DNA of 64,000 nucleotides from an uncultured Lachnospiraceae bacterium (GTDB lineage Bacteria; Bacillota; Clostridia; Lachnospirales; Lachnospiraceae). Both the position numbers and the translations under genes were made by a program. Positions 54,084 to 62,698 of the stretch are shown in pieces (the first letter of the stretch is position 1; each line of letters starts with the position of its first letter). The notes beneath the pieces are model-generated. The model saw nothing but the letters and a program-made list of their open reading frames with translations. It searched no databases and was not told where the DNA came from. The stretch spans positions 19,849-83,848 of the forward strand of contig CAKRYY010000005.1 of NCBI GenBank assembly GCA_934432885.1, in the 5' to 3' direction.

Positions 54084-54923
54084 ATGGATAAATTGGTTTC
54101 ACTACAAGAAGCAATGGCAAGCGTAAGGGATGGCGATACAGTTGCGCTTGGCGGCAATGTACTGCACCGGGCACCTATGGCGGCATGTATGGAGCTTGCC
54201 AGACAGAAAAAAAGAGAACTTAGGCTGGTAAAGACCGCGGGAGCTATGGACGTGGATATTTTGTGCATGGCAGGATGTGTTGATAGCGTCGATGCGGGAT
54301 TTATCAGCTATGAAACAGAATATTCTCTGGCGTCTCATTATAGAAAGGCTGTACAGGAAGGACGTGTAAAGGGAAATGAGCACGCCTGCTATACAGTAAT
54401 ATCGGCGCTTCGTGCAGCGGCGGCAGGCATTCCGTTTATGCCGGTAAGAGGATTGAAGAGCGGAGATTTGCTTGACGTTAATGATTATTTCTCTTCCGTA
54501 GAGGACCCGTTTGGAAGTGGAAGGGTCAATGTGGTAAGGGCAATCCGGCCCGATGTGTGCATTTTACACGTACAGCGGGCAGAGAAAAATGGAAATGTCC
54601 AGATTCTAGGACCTAAATTTGACGATGTTTTAATGTCACGTGCTTCCGAAAAGGTTATTGTTACTACTGAGACGATTGTTCCGGATGGCTATTTTTCGCG
54701 CGGAAAAGAAAAGGCAGATATTCCACATTTTATGGTGACTGCAGTGGTGCATGTGCCGAAAGGGGCAAGCCCCTGCTCTTGCGATGGCTTTTATGATATT
54801 AACCGTCCTTGCCTGAATGAATTTAAGGCATTGAAGAAGGAAGAAGAGCTTGCGGCATTTCTGCAGGCATACGGCAGAGATAACTTGGGAAGAAAGGGAG
54901 CCGGAAGCGGATGGGAATGGTAG
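54084..54923 (+). CDS. CoA-transferase-like enzyme, alpha subunit (GctA family)
   Basis: A 279-residue subunit of the class I CoA-transferase superfamily, nearest to the glutaconate CoA-transferase alpha chain. It shows VRDGDTVALGGNVLHRAPMAACMEL, AGAMDVDILCMAGCVDSVDAGFISYE and PDVCILHVQRAEKNGNVQILG. It overlaps the beta-subunit gene by 13 bases, so the two are made together. The acyl-CoA substrate is unknown; in context it could be an acyl-CoA derived from the BMC product. The partner appears to lack the catalytic Glu, so true CoA transfer is doubtful. Confidence 0.85.
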   Translation: MDKLVSLQEAMASVRDGDTVALGGNVLHRAPMAACMELARQKKRELRLVKTAGAMDVDILCMAGCVDSVDAGFISYETEYSLASHYRKAVQEGRVKGNEHACYTVISALRAAAAGIPFMPVRGLKSGDLLDVNDYFSSVEDPFGSGRVNVVRAIRPDVCILHVQRAEKNGNVQILGPKFDDVLMSRASEKVIVTTETIVPDGYFSRGKEKADIPHFMVTAVVHVPKGASPCSCDGFYDINRPCLNEFKALKKEEELAAFLQAYGRDNLGRKGAGSGWEW

Positions 54924-55648
54924 ACGAAAAGGAATATAGAATATGCGATATTATGGTATGCGCGATGGCGAGGCTGATACGCAATGGAGATACCGTGTTT
55001 CATGGCGTGTCATCCCACATGCCGATGATCGCCCTGATGCTGGCAAAGAGTATGCAGGCTCCGGATGCCGTACATTTGAATATACCGGGAGGCGTTGACC
55101 CGGCACCGGTACACCTTATGAAAAATACAAGCGCCGGTGCAGAGCTTTTGGAGAAAAGCTGCGCCTATTTTCCGTTGCAGGAGGTATTTGATCTGTCAAT
55201 GAGAGGAAAGTTAGACGTTGCCTTTTTGAGCGGAATACAGTTTGATGTAAATGGAAATGTCAATGCGTCTGTAATTGGCGATTATCATAAACCAAAGGTA
55301 AGGATGCCGGGCGGGGCAGGCAGTGCAGTGCTTATTCCGACGGTAAAACGGGCGATTTTGTGGAGAACGAAGCATGACAGGAGAACCTTTGTGGAGAAGG
55401 TCGATTTTGTAACTACGCGGGGAAATATTGACAGGATAGTTACTCCGCTGTGCGTTTTTCGTTATGATGGGAGGCGGTTGTGCCTTGATACGGTGCATCC
55501 GGGAGTATCCGCGGAATTATTGCAGGAAAACACAGGATTTCCATTGGATATGTCCCAGATAAGAAGAACGCCGCTTCCGACGGAAGAGGAACTGAGAAAA
55601 TTACGCCTGATTGATCCGAAGGATTACCGGAATATAGAATTTCTATAG
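54911..55648 (+). CDS. CoA-transferase-like enzyme, beta subunit (GctB family) lacking the usual Glu
   Basis: A 245-residue partner of the previous gene. It follows GctB along its length: LIRNGDTVFHGVSSHMPMIALMLA, GKLDVAFLSGIQFDVNGNVNASVIGDYHKPKVRMPGG and LENTGF-like LQENTGFPLDM. In Acidaminococcus GctB the nucleophile Glu54 lies in IIVESGLMD. The aligned segment here is HLNIPGGVD, with Ile58 at the Glu position. Relatives without this Glu, such as the mycobacterial IpdAB pair, act as hydrolases instead. So either the chemistry differs or the catalytic residue is elsewhere. Confidence 0.82.
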   Translation: MGMVDEKEYRICDIMVCAMARLIRNGDTVFHGVSSHMPMIALMLAKSMQAPDAVHLNIPGGVDPAPVHLMKNTSAGAELLEKSCAYFPLQEVFDLSMRGKLDVAFLSGIQFDVNGNVNASVIGDYHKPKVRMPGGAGSAVLIPTVKRAILWRTKHDRRTFVEKVDFVTTRGNIDRIVTPLCVFRYDGRRLCLDTVHPGVSAELLQENTGFPLDMSQIRRTPLPTEEELRKLRLIDPKDYRNIEFL

Positions 55649-55677
55649 AGAAAACGTAAATTGCGAGAGGTGAAGGT

Positions 55678-56832
55678 ATGGGAGCAGAAAGAATCAATGC
55701 GGTAAAAACAAGCTTTTTTGGAAAGGGAGCGATTGGTCTCTTACCGGCGGAGCTTAAAAAAAGACGCTACAAAAGAGTCCTGATTGTAACAGATAAATTT
55801 TTATATGAAACGAACGTTGCAAAGCGGGTAGGCGATGAAGTGCTTAAGGCAGATATTGAGTACGCTATTTATTATCAGGTGACGCCAAATCCGACGACGG
55901 CGGTTGTAAATGAGTGTATTGAGGCGGCACGGACATTACAGGTGGATGCGCTTGTCGCTGTTGGAGGTGGCTCCGCGATTGATACCTGTAAAGCGGTAAG
56001 TATTGTGCTTGCTAATGGCGGTAAGGTAGAGGATTATGAGGGCGAAGAGAAGTCTGTAAAGCGTGGAATTCCGATTATTGCAATCAACACGACAGCAGGA
56101 ACTGGCTCAGAGGTAACCTGTTTTTATATTGTAACAGACAGTGTGCGCCACTCAAAGATGTGCATGGTAGATACAAACTGTATGGTGGATATTGCCATCA
56201 ATGATACTGATTTTATGATGTCCATGCCAAAAGGACTGACTGCATCTACAGGAATGGATGCAATGACGCATGCGATTGAAGCTGCGCTGACGTGGAAGTC
56301 AACGCCTTTGACGGATAAGGATGCGTATTGGGCGATTACAACAATCAAAGAATATCTGCCCAGAGCAGTGGCTGATGGTAATGACGTAAAGGCGAGGGAG
56401 ATGATGGCGTATGCGGAAAATGTCGCAGGAATGGCATTTTCTAATGCAGGCTTGGGAATGGTGCATGCAATGGCACATGCTTTAGGCGGATTTTATAATC
56501 TTCCGCATGGAGTGTGCAATGCCGTATTGCTTCCGTATGTATTGGAATATAATGGAAAATTTCAGGAATCGGCACAGCGGTTTGAAAAAATAGCGGATGC
56601 GCTTGGAATCCAGAGAATGGGAAATACGGACGCAGTGAAGGCGGTTGTGGAGGCGATCCGCAAATTATCCAGAGAAATTGGGATTCCGGGCAACCTTACG
56701 GAATTGAAAAAAGTCAGGGAAGCTGATTTTGAAGCCCTGGCAAAGCTGGCGGCGGCAGATACCTGCATGGGGGCAAATATTGTGAAGCCTTCTCTGCAGG
56801 ATATAATAGCGGTATATCACAGTGCATTATAG
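55678..56832 (+). CDS. Iron-containing alcohol dehydrogenase (PduQ/FucO-like)
   Basis: A 384-residue group III alcohol dehydrogenase that would reduce part of the aldehyde to alcohol and regenerate NAD+ for the acylating dehydrogenase. NAD binding is GGGSAIDTCKAV and NTTAGTGSEVT. The iron ligands are Asp194, His198 (GMDAMTHAIEA), His263 and His277 (GMVHAMAHALGGFYNLPHG). No clear encapsulation peptide is seen, so it may work inside or outside the shell. The gene follows the beta subunit by 29 bases with a GAGAGGTGAAGG ribosome site. Confidence 0.93.
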   Translation: MGAERINAVKTSFFGKGAIGLLPAELKKRRYKRVLIVTDKFLYETNVAKRVGDEVLKADIEYAIYYQVTPNPTTAVVNECIEAARTLQVDALVAVGGGSAIDTCKAVSIVLANGGKVEDYEGEEKSVKRGIPIIAINTTAGTGSEVTCFYIVTDSVRHSKMCMVDTNCMVDIAINDTDFMMSMPKGLTASTGMDAMTHAIEAALTWKSTPLTDKDAYWAITTIKEYLPRAVADGNDVKAREMMAYAENVAGMAFSNAGLGMVHAMAHALGGFYNLPHGVCNAVLLPYVLEYNGKFQESAQRFEKIADALGIQRMGNTDAVKAVVEAIRKLSREIGIPGNLTELKKVREADFEALAKLAAADTCMGANIVKPSLQDIIAVYHSAL

Positions 56833-56859
56833 AATGGATGAAAGGCAGGCGAAAGCGCT

Positions 56860-57048
56860 ATGGAAAAGAATGTAACAGTAAAGAAAAAACAGGTACAAAC
56901 AGATACAAAAACAACAGTTCTTACGGCTCCGGCGCAGGCAGTTACAGAAATGCTTGTCACAAAAGCGGAGGAAGCTTTGCCCGATAGAACAAAAGGAATA
57001 GTCCATTGGGGAGAAGAAAAAAATACGCTCCCATACTATTTACTGTAG
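56860..57048 (+). CDS. Small protein at the end of the BMC operon, function unknown
   Basis: A 62-residue protein with a Lys/Thr-rich N-terminus, a short helical stretch (AQAVTEMLVTKAEEAL) and an aromatic C-terminus (HWGEEKNTLPYYLL). It lies 27 bases after the alcohol dehydrogenase on the same strand and directly before the operon terminator, with a GAAAG-type weak ribosome site. The helix could resemble an encapsulation peptide. No family was recognised. Its position makes it a likely real gene, but this is uncertain. Confidence 0.5.
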   Translation: MEKNVTVKKKQVQTDTKTTVLTAPAQAVTEMLVTKAEEALPDRTKGIVHWGEEKNTLPYYLL

Positions 57049-57060
57049 TATTTTCATCCT

Positions 57061-57113
57061 GAGAACCTCTTTTGTTGGGTTTAAATTGCCCAATGAAAGA
57101 GGTTCTTTTTTTA
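57061..57113 (+). terminator. Terminator of the BMC operon
   Basis: GAACCTCTTT (57063-57072) pairs with AAAGAGGTTC (57097-57106), with an inner TTGGG/CCCAA stem, followed by TTTTTTT. A strong intrinsic terminator. Confidence 0.92.
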
Positions 57114-57518
57114 CCATATTTGTAAAAGTGCACAAAACGGAAAATGCAGCATACTAAATTCGTTTAGTACATAAACAAAAGACGATTTAGTTAATGTAAA
57201 CAATAGCATTATTCTTAAAAATTTAAAATATGTGCAAATATACAAACAAAATCAGAGATAAATAGAAAAGTTGCATAAAATTAGGAAAGCATATAAAAAT
57301 GACAGATTACTAAATGAATTACTAAACAAATAACTAAACGATTAGCAAATATAAAACTAAACAGAACTAAACAAAGACATTATTAACGAAAATCAGAACT
57401 AAACCAAACTAAATATTGATTTAGAGCCAAATTAAAGGTATGATTAAAACATGAAATCAATAACACAACAAATTGTGCGATTTCAACAAATAATTATTTT
57501 AACTAAGGAGGTTACGTT
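57114..57518 (+). promoter_or_regulatory. Control region of the transporter-mtnKA operon with ACTAAAC array
   Basis: ACTAAA occurs in direct orientation at 57309, 57321, 57333, 57356, 57366, 57398 and 57408, mostly followed by C. A 6-4-6 dyad (ACTAAA-TTCG-TTTAGT) lies at 57153-57168 and an inverted TTTAGT at 57186. The array ends just before TTGATT (57416-57421), a 17-base spacer and TATGAT (57439-57444). One copy of AAACAAAGA (57369-57377), the motif repeated at the BMC promoter, is embedded. No gene is seen in this 405-bp stretch. Confidence 0.7.
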
Positions 57519-58742
57519 ATGAAGAGAAAGTTATTGAGCGCATTATTATGCGTGGCAATGGTAGCTTCGATGCTTACCGGGTGCGGAAGCGCCAAGAGTG
57601 AGGAAGCAGCTGCCACTGCACCTGCGGCAGAAGCAGAAACCGCTGCACCTGCTGCGGAAGCAACAGGGGAAACTGCTGCAAGCTCCACTACGGAAAGTCC
57701 TGTAGCTGGCAAGAAGGTGGCATATATTATGATTATGCCGTCAGCTTCTATTTTCCAGATGTGGAAAGATTCCTGTGCAGAGTTATGTAATGCACTGGGC
57801 GTACAGTTTGATTTCTTCTTCTGCGACGGAGATTTTAACAAGTGGCAGGATACCATTCGTACATGCGCATCAGCAGGATATGATGGCTTGCTGGTAAGCC
57901 ATGGAAATCAGGATGGTTCTTATGTGTTCTTAAAAGAGATTACAGAGCAGTATCCGGATATGAAGATTGTTACATTTGATACACAGTTCTATGCAGATGG
58001 CGAGTATAAGAAACTGGATGGCGTTACACAGATGTTCCAGCAGGATGCTTCCCTGGTAACAGTTCTTCTGGATCAGCAGATTGCAGAGAAGAAGGCAAGA
58101 GGAGAGGAAGGACCTGCAAGACTGATTAAAGTCTGGAGAGGACCGAACTACAACAGTCCGTTTGACCGTCGTGAGGTAGGCTGGAAAGAATATGAAGATG
58201 CAGGAAAAATCGTAACAGTTGGCGAAATTCAGCCGTTGCAGGATTCCGCAGATTCCGCGAATACAGTAACAGCAGCATATCTTCAGAGCATTAAGCGTGA
58301 AGATGTAGACGGAATGGTTGTTTACTATGACCTGTATGCACAGGGCGCATATAACGCAATCCTTGAAAATGATAACTTCAATGGCAAAAACGGAGCAGCT
58401 CTTTCAATGGGTTCTGTAGATATTGACCCGGTTGATGTTACAAATATGCAGACAAATCCTGATATCTGGTCTGCAGCTGGTACAACAGACTGGACGATGA
58501 ACGGCGAAATCGGCATGCGTATCCTGATGCTTGAGATTGCAGGAGAATATGACAAGATATATGACCCTGCTTCCGGACAGAGCGGTGTTGATGTTGTAGA
58601 AGTTCCGGGTACAGCAATTCCGGCAACAAGCCTGAAGGCAGATTCTACAGTAGAGAATCTTGGAGATATTGCAGGCGAAACATACGGCAACCTTGATTAT
58701 CTGTCAGAGACAGACTGGATGCCTAAGAATCTGATTCACTAA
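57519..58742 (+). CDS. Sugar-binding lipoprotein of the Rbs-type ABC transporter
   Basis: Lipid-anchored receptor predicted to capture 5-deoxyribose, 5-methylthioribose or a related sugar. The 407-residue product has a signal peptide ending in the lipobox MLTGC (Cys about residue 22), an Ala/Glu-rich linker and a type I periplasmic-binding fold (VAYIMIMPSASIFQMWKDSC, YDGLLVSHGNQDGSY, KIVTFDTQF, VDGMVVYYDLYAQGAYNAI). AAGGAGG precedes ATG. The sugar assignment rests only on the following mtnK and mtnA genes and on the family; it is not the AI-2 receptor, which is encoded at 12635. Confidence 0.88.
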   Translation: MKRKLLSALLCVAMVASMLTGCGSAKSEEAAATAPAAEAETAAPAAEATGETAASSTTESPVAGKKVAYIMIMPSASIFQMWKDSCAELCNALGVQFDFFFCDGDFNKWQDTIRTCASAGYDGLLVSHGNQDGSYVFLKEITEQYPDMKIVTFDTQFYADGEYKKLDGVTQMFQQDASLVTVLLDQQIAEKKARGEEGPARLIKVWRGPNYNSPFDRREVGWKEYEDAGKIVTVGEIQPLQDSADSANTVTAAYLQSIKREDVDGMVVYYDLYAQGAYNAILENDNFNGKNGAALSMGSVDIDPVDVTNMQTNPDIWSAAGTTDWTMNGEIGMRILMLEIAGEYDKIYDPASGQSGVDVVEVPGTAIPATSLKADSTVENLGDIAGETYGNLDYLSETDWMPKNLIH

Positions 58743-58752
58743 GAAAAACAAA

Positions 58753-58813
58753 ATAAAAATCGGAAGCCCTGAGGAGGGAGCAGGGACTCTCTCCCAGCTT
58801 CCGGATTTTATGA
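58753..58813 (+). terminator. Attenuating hairpin after the binding-protein gene
   Basis: AAAATCGGAAGCC-type sequence (from about 58755) pairs with the GCTTCCGGATTTT segment (to about 58811), with an inner GGGAG/CTCCC-like part. It lies between the lipoprotein and ATPase genes and would give the usual excess of binding protein over ATPase. Confidence 0.65.
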
Positions 58814-58859
58814 CATAATAAAAATTTTTATAATTACAGGCAGCTGAAAAGAGGACGAT

Positions 58860-60389
58860 ATGGAAAAGAAAGTATTAAAAACGAAAAATGTATCCATAAG
58901 TTTCCCGGGAGTTAAGGCGCTGGATAGCGTGGACTTTGAAGTATCAACTGGAGAAATCAGAGCCGTTGTAGGTGCTAACGGTGCCGGAAAATCAACCTTG
59001 ATGAAGGTTCTGGCAGGAGCAAACCCAGGCTACACAGGGGAAGTTTTGTTAGATGATCAGGTTGTTGAGCTGAGAACACCCATTGATGCAAAGAAATTGG
59101 GCGTTCAGATTGTTTATCAGGAGGTAGACACATCTTTAGTCCCTACACTGTCAGTGGCGGAAAACATCATGATCAATGAAATGGTCATGAGCGGCGGCGT
59201 GGGAATGAATTGGAAAAAAACACGTGAAGAGGCTAAAAAAGCGCTTTCGCGTTTGAATATTAAAGATATTGATGTAAATACGCTTGTTCAGAATCTGTCA
59301 CTTGCGCAGAAACAGATGGTTCTCATTGCGAGAGCAATCCGTATGGAATGTAATTTCCTGATTCTGGATGAGCCGACAGCGCCATTAAGTGCATCTGAGA
59401 CGAAGGAACTTTTTGAGGTAGTAAGACTTTTGCGCGATACAGAAAATCTGGCGGTTATCTTTATTTCCCACAGATTAAATGAAATTCTTGAAATATGTGA
59501 GAAATATACCGTTATGAGAAACGGTCAGCTGGTAGATAACACCCCCATTACAAAGGAAACAAGTACAAAGGAAATCGTAGAAAAAATGCTTGGAAGATCC
59601 TTTGAAGAAAGCTTTCCAAAGGAAACGTGTGAAATTGGAGAAGAGGTTTTCCGCGTAGAGAATCTAAGCGGTGCAGACGGCAAGGTGGATAATGTATCCT
59701 TCCATGTAAGAGCAGGCGAAATCGTAGGAATCGCGGGACTTGTAGGAGCTGGAAAATCAGAGCTTTGCAAAACCATTTTTGGAGCATATAAAAAGACTGG
59801 CGGAAAGGTCATCTTAAATGGAAAGGAATTGAAAATCAAGGTTCCTGCGGATGCAGTAAAAAATGGCATTGCGTTTGTGCCTGAGGAAAGGCGTAAGGAA
59901 GGCGTGCTTGTTGAGGAAAATGTAGCACTCAATCTTTCGGCAGCAGCGCTTGACCAGTTCTGCACAGCTTCCTTTGTAAATACCCAGAAGGTAAACGAAA
60001 ATGCAGAAAAATATGTGAAAAGTCTCGGCATAAAGACGCCGTCTATCAAGCAGCTTGTCAAGAACTTATCGGGCGGTAATCAACAGAAGGTTGCCGTAGG
60101 GAAGTGGCTGACTGCTGACGGTGAGCTGTATATGTTTGACGAACCTACCAAGGGTGTTGATGTCGGGGCAAAACAGGATATTTTCCACCTCATAAATAAC
60201 ATTGCCAAAAAGGGAAAAGGCGTTATTTACGCAACCTGTGAGGATTCAGAATTATTATCCTTAACGGACAGAATTTATGTTATGTACAGCGGAAAGATTA
60301 TGGCGGAGCTTGAAACTGCAAAGACGAGCGATGATGAAATTATGTATTATGCAGTCGGCGGCGATGCACAAGAACAGGATGAGACCTGA
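58860..60389 (+). CDS. Sugar ABC transporter ATP-binding protein (RbsA-like)
   Basis: A 509-residue double ATPase for the sugar importer. Half 1 has VVGANGAGKSTLMKVLAGA, LSLAQKQMV and FLILDEPTAPLS. Half 2 has GLVGAGKSELCKTIFGA, LSGGNQQKVAVGKWL and YMFDEPTKGVDVG. It differs from LsrA, whose second Walker A ends in R: here it keeps GAGKS. It is followed 28 bases later by the permease. Confidence 0.93.
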   Translation: MEKKVLKTKNVSISFPGVKALDSVDFEVSTGEIRAVVGANGAGKSTLMKVLAGANPGYTGEVLLDDQVVELRTPIDAKKLGVQIVYQEVDTSLVPTLSVAENIMINEMVMSGGVGMNWKKTREEAKKALSRLNIKDIDVNTLVQNLSLAQKQMVLIARAIRMECNFLILDEPTAPLSASETKELFEVVRLLRDTENLAVIFISHRLNEILEICEKYTVMRNGQLVDNTPITKETSTKEIVEKMLGRSFEESFPKETCEIGEEVFRVENLSGADGKVDNVSFHVRAGEIVGIAGLVGAGKSELCKTIFGAYKKTGGKVILNGKELKIKVPADAVKNGIAFVPEERRKEGVLVEENVALNLSAAALDQFCTASFVNTQKVNENAEKYVKSLGIKTPSIKQLVKNLSGGNQQKVAVGKWLTADGELYMFDEPTKGVDVGAKQDIFHLINNIAKKGKGVIYATCEDSELLSLTDRIYVMYSGKIMAELETAKTSDDEIMYYAVGGDAQEQDET

Positions 60390-60417
60390 ATAATTAGAAA
60401 ACGGAGGTAAAAAACAG

Positions 60418-61410
60418 GTGAAAACTTCGACGAAAAACAAAGATTTTAATATGAGCCGTTTCCTAGTTAGCTGGGCGGCTGTGTTCGCACTGATCCTTTG
60501 CTTCATTCTCTTTACAGCATTAAAGGGCAGCGCATTTATGTCATCAAGCAATATGGTAAATATTTTAAGGGCAATGTCCATCAACACGGTATTTGCCATT
60601 GCAGCAACGATAACAATGGCACCGGATGGATTTGATATGTCGGCGGCAACCCTGGCAAGCTGTTCTGCCTATGCTTTTGTATCGGCATTCCTCTGGTTCG
60701 GACTTCCGCTTCCGGTGGCAATTCTCGTGAGCATTATCACCACGATTATTATGTATCAGCTGACAATGTTTTTGATTCTTGTATGTAAAATTCCGGATAT
60801 GCTGGCAACATGTGCATTGATGTTTGTACATCAGGGACTTGGACAGTGGTACATAGGCGGTGGCGCCGTTTCAACAGGTATGCAGACATCCTGGCATACA
60901 GCACCTGCACGTACAGCTCTTACAGAAGGCTTTTCCGCGATTGGCCGTGCTCCCTGGATTATCATCATTATGTTTGCATGCGTTATTGTGGCACATATTT
61001 TCTTGAATTATACAAAGCAGGGCCGCTATCTGTATGCGATGGGCGGAAACAAACAGGCAGCTAAGCTTTCCGGTATCAATACAAGCAGATACCGCTACAT
61101 GGCAGGTATGATTACAGCCGTATTCATTGCGATAGCAGGTATTCTCGTAGCATCGAGAGGAAGCTCTGCACAGGTAATGTGCTGTGACGATTATCTGATG
61201 CCTTCTCTGGCAGCTGTTTTCGTAGGTCGTACAGTAGGCGGTGCAGAAAAGCCTAATGCAATTGGAACCATGATTGGTGCTTGCCTGGTATCTACATTGG
61301 AGAATGGTCTTACGATTCTGGCAGTTCCTTTTTATGTACTGCCTGCAGTAAAGGGCGCGGTTCTCGGACTTGCATTGATTGCAGCGTATGCAACAAAGAA
61401 ACAGGACTAA
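60418..61410 (+). CDS. Sugar ABC transporter permease (RbsC-like)
   Basis: A 330-residue membrane protein with about nine helices. RbsC-type motifs are FAIAATITMAPDGFDMSAATLAS, the cytoplasmic coupling segment MGGNKQAAKLSGINTSRYR and PSLAAVFVGRTVGGAEKPNAIGT. Only one permease is present, so it would form a homodimer, unlike the LsrC/LsrD pair. The start codon is GTG 60418 after ACGGAGGT. Confidence 0.92.
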   Translation: MKTSTKNKDFNMSRFLVSWAAVFALILCFILFTALKGSAFMSSSNMVNILRAMSINTVFAIAATITMAPDGFDMSAATLASCSAYAFVSAFLWFGLPLPVAILVSIITTIIMYQLTMFLILVCKIPDMLATCALMFVHQGLGQWYIGGGAVSTGMQTSWHTAPARTALTEGFSAIGRAPWIIIIMFACVIVAHIFLNYTKQGRYLYAMGGNKQAAKLSGINTSRYRYMAGMITAVFIAIAGILVASRGSSAQVMCCDDYLMPSLAAVFVGRTVGGAEKPNAIGTMIGACLVSTLENGLTILAVPFYVLPAVKGAVLGLALIAAYATKKQD

Positions 61411-61447
61411 TTTAAATTATCTTATAAAAGAAAAGAGGTAGAGCGAT

Positions 61448-62677
61448 ATGTCACGTTTTGACAAGTATTTTTTGATGAGTGTAGATGATATTGCGGAGTA
61501 TGTAGAGGAAAAACTTCATTTCTTTCCTGCAGGTGCAAAGCTTACCTGTAAAGAGATTGGTGATGGAAACTTAAATTATGTGTTCCGGTTAAAGGATGAG
61601 AACACAGGAAAATCCATCATTGTAAAGCAGGCAGGAGAAAGCCTCAGAATTGACGAGTCCATGAAACTTTCCACAGACAGAGGCAGAATTGAAGCCAAGA
61701 TACTTGGGATTCAGGGGAAGGCTGCACCCGGACTTGTACCGGAGGTTTATCTTTACGACGGCGTAATGTGCGCTATGTCAATGGAAGACATGATAGGACA
61801 TTCCATGATGCGTACAGCCCTGATTAACCATGAGATATTCCCACTGTTTGCAGAGCATATTTCCACATTCCTTGTAAATTCACTTTTGCTTTCTACGGAT
61901 ATTGTAATGAATCATAAGGAAAAGAAGGAAAATGTAAAAGCGTTTATCAATCCTGATCTGTGTGAGATTTCAGAGGATTTGGTATTCAGCGAGCCTTTCA
62001 TCGATTACAACCATCGTAATAATGTATTTCCGCCTAATGCCGAATTTGTGCAGAAGGAGCTTTATGATGACAAGAAGCTTCATCTGGAGGCTGCAAAACT
62101 GAAATTTGATTTTATGAACAATGCACAGGCGTTGATTCATGGAGATCTTCATACGGGCTCTATTTTTATCAATAAAGAGCATACATACGTATTCGATCCG
62201 GAATTTGCCTTCTATGGACCTATGGGATATGACATCGGCAATGTAATTGCAAATATGTTTTTTGCATGGGCAAACGGTGATGCCACGATTGAAGATGCCG
62301 CTCAGAAAGAGGAATTCTGTGGATGGATAATAGACTGCATCGAAGAGATTGTTGATAAGTTCATTGCAAAATTCAAGAAAGCTTATCAGGAACATGTAAC
62401 AGACATCATGGCGAAAACAGAAGGCTTTATGGACTATTATCTGGGAACCGTGTTGGCAGATACAGCCGGTATTGCCGGATTGGAATCCATCCGCCGTATT
62501 GTTGGAATGGCTAATAATAAAGATATTACGACCATTCAGGATGAGGAAAAACGGGCACGGGCTGAAAGAATTATTGTTACACTTGCCAAGAATTACATTA
62601 TGAACAGAACACAGTTTACCTCAGGCGCTGCTTATAGAAAAGCCATCGAAGAGGCTATTGCAACATTTAAAAACTAA
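61448..62677 (+). CDS. mtnK: 5-methylthioribose kinase MtnK (or 5-deoxyribose kinase)
   Basis: Phosphorylates the C1 hydroxyl of 5-methylthioribose, and in related systems 5-deoxyribose, trapping the imported sugar. The 409-residue product has the MtnK layout of the protein-kinase-like fold: EIGDGNLNYVFRL phosphate loop, IIVKQAGESLR lysine, the catalytic ALIHGDLHTGSIF (residues 229-240) and the metal-binding VFDPEFAFYGPMGYDIGN. It is followed by mtnA after 21 bases and preceded by the sugar transporter. The first two pathway enzymes are thus linked to uptake, while the aldolase is in the BMC operon. Confidence 0.93.
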   Translation: MSRFDKYFLMSVDDIAEYVEEKLHFFPAGAKLTCKEIGDGNLNYVFRLKDENTGKSIIVKQAGESLRIDESMKLSTDRGRIEAKILGIQGKAAPGLVPEVYLYDGVMCAMSMEDMIGHSMMRTALINHEIFPLFAEHISTFLVNSLLLSTDIVMNHKEKKENVKAFINPDLCEISEDLVFSEPFIDYNHRNNVFPPNAEFVQKELYDDKKLHLEAAKLKFDFMNNAQALIHGDLHTGSIFINKEHTYVFDPEFAFYGPMGYDIGNVIANMFFAWANGDATIEDAAQKEEFCGWIIDCIEEIVDKFIAKFKKAYQEHVTDIMAKTEGFMDYYLGTVLADTAGIAGLESIRRIVGMANNKDITTIQDEEKRARAERIIVTLAKNYIMNRTQFTSGAAYRKAIEEAIATFKN

Positions 62678-62698
62678 AATCAAAAAAGGAGAACTGTC

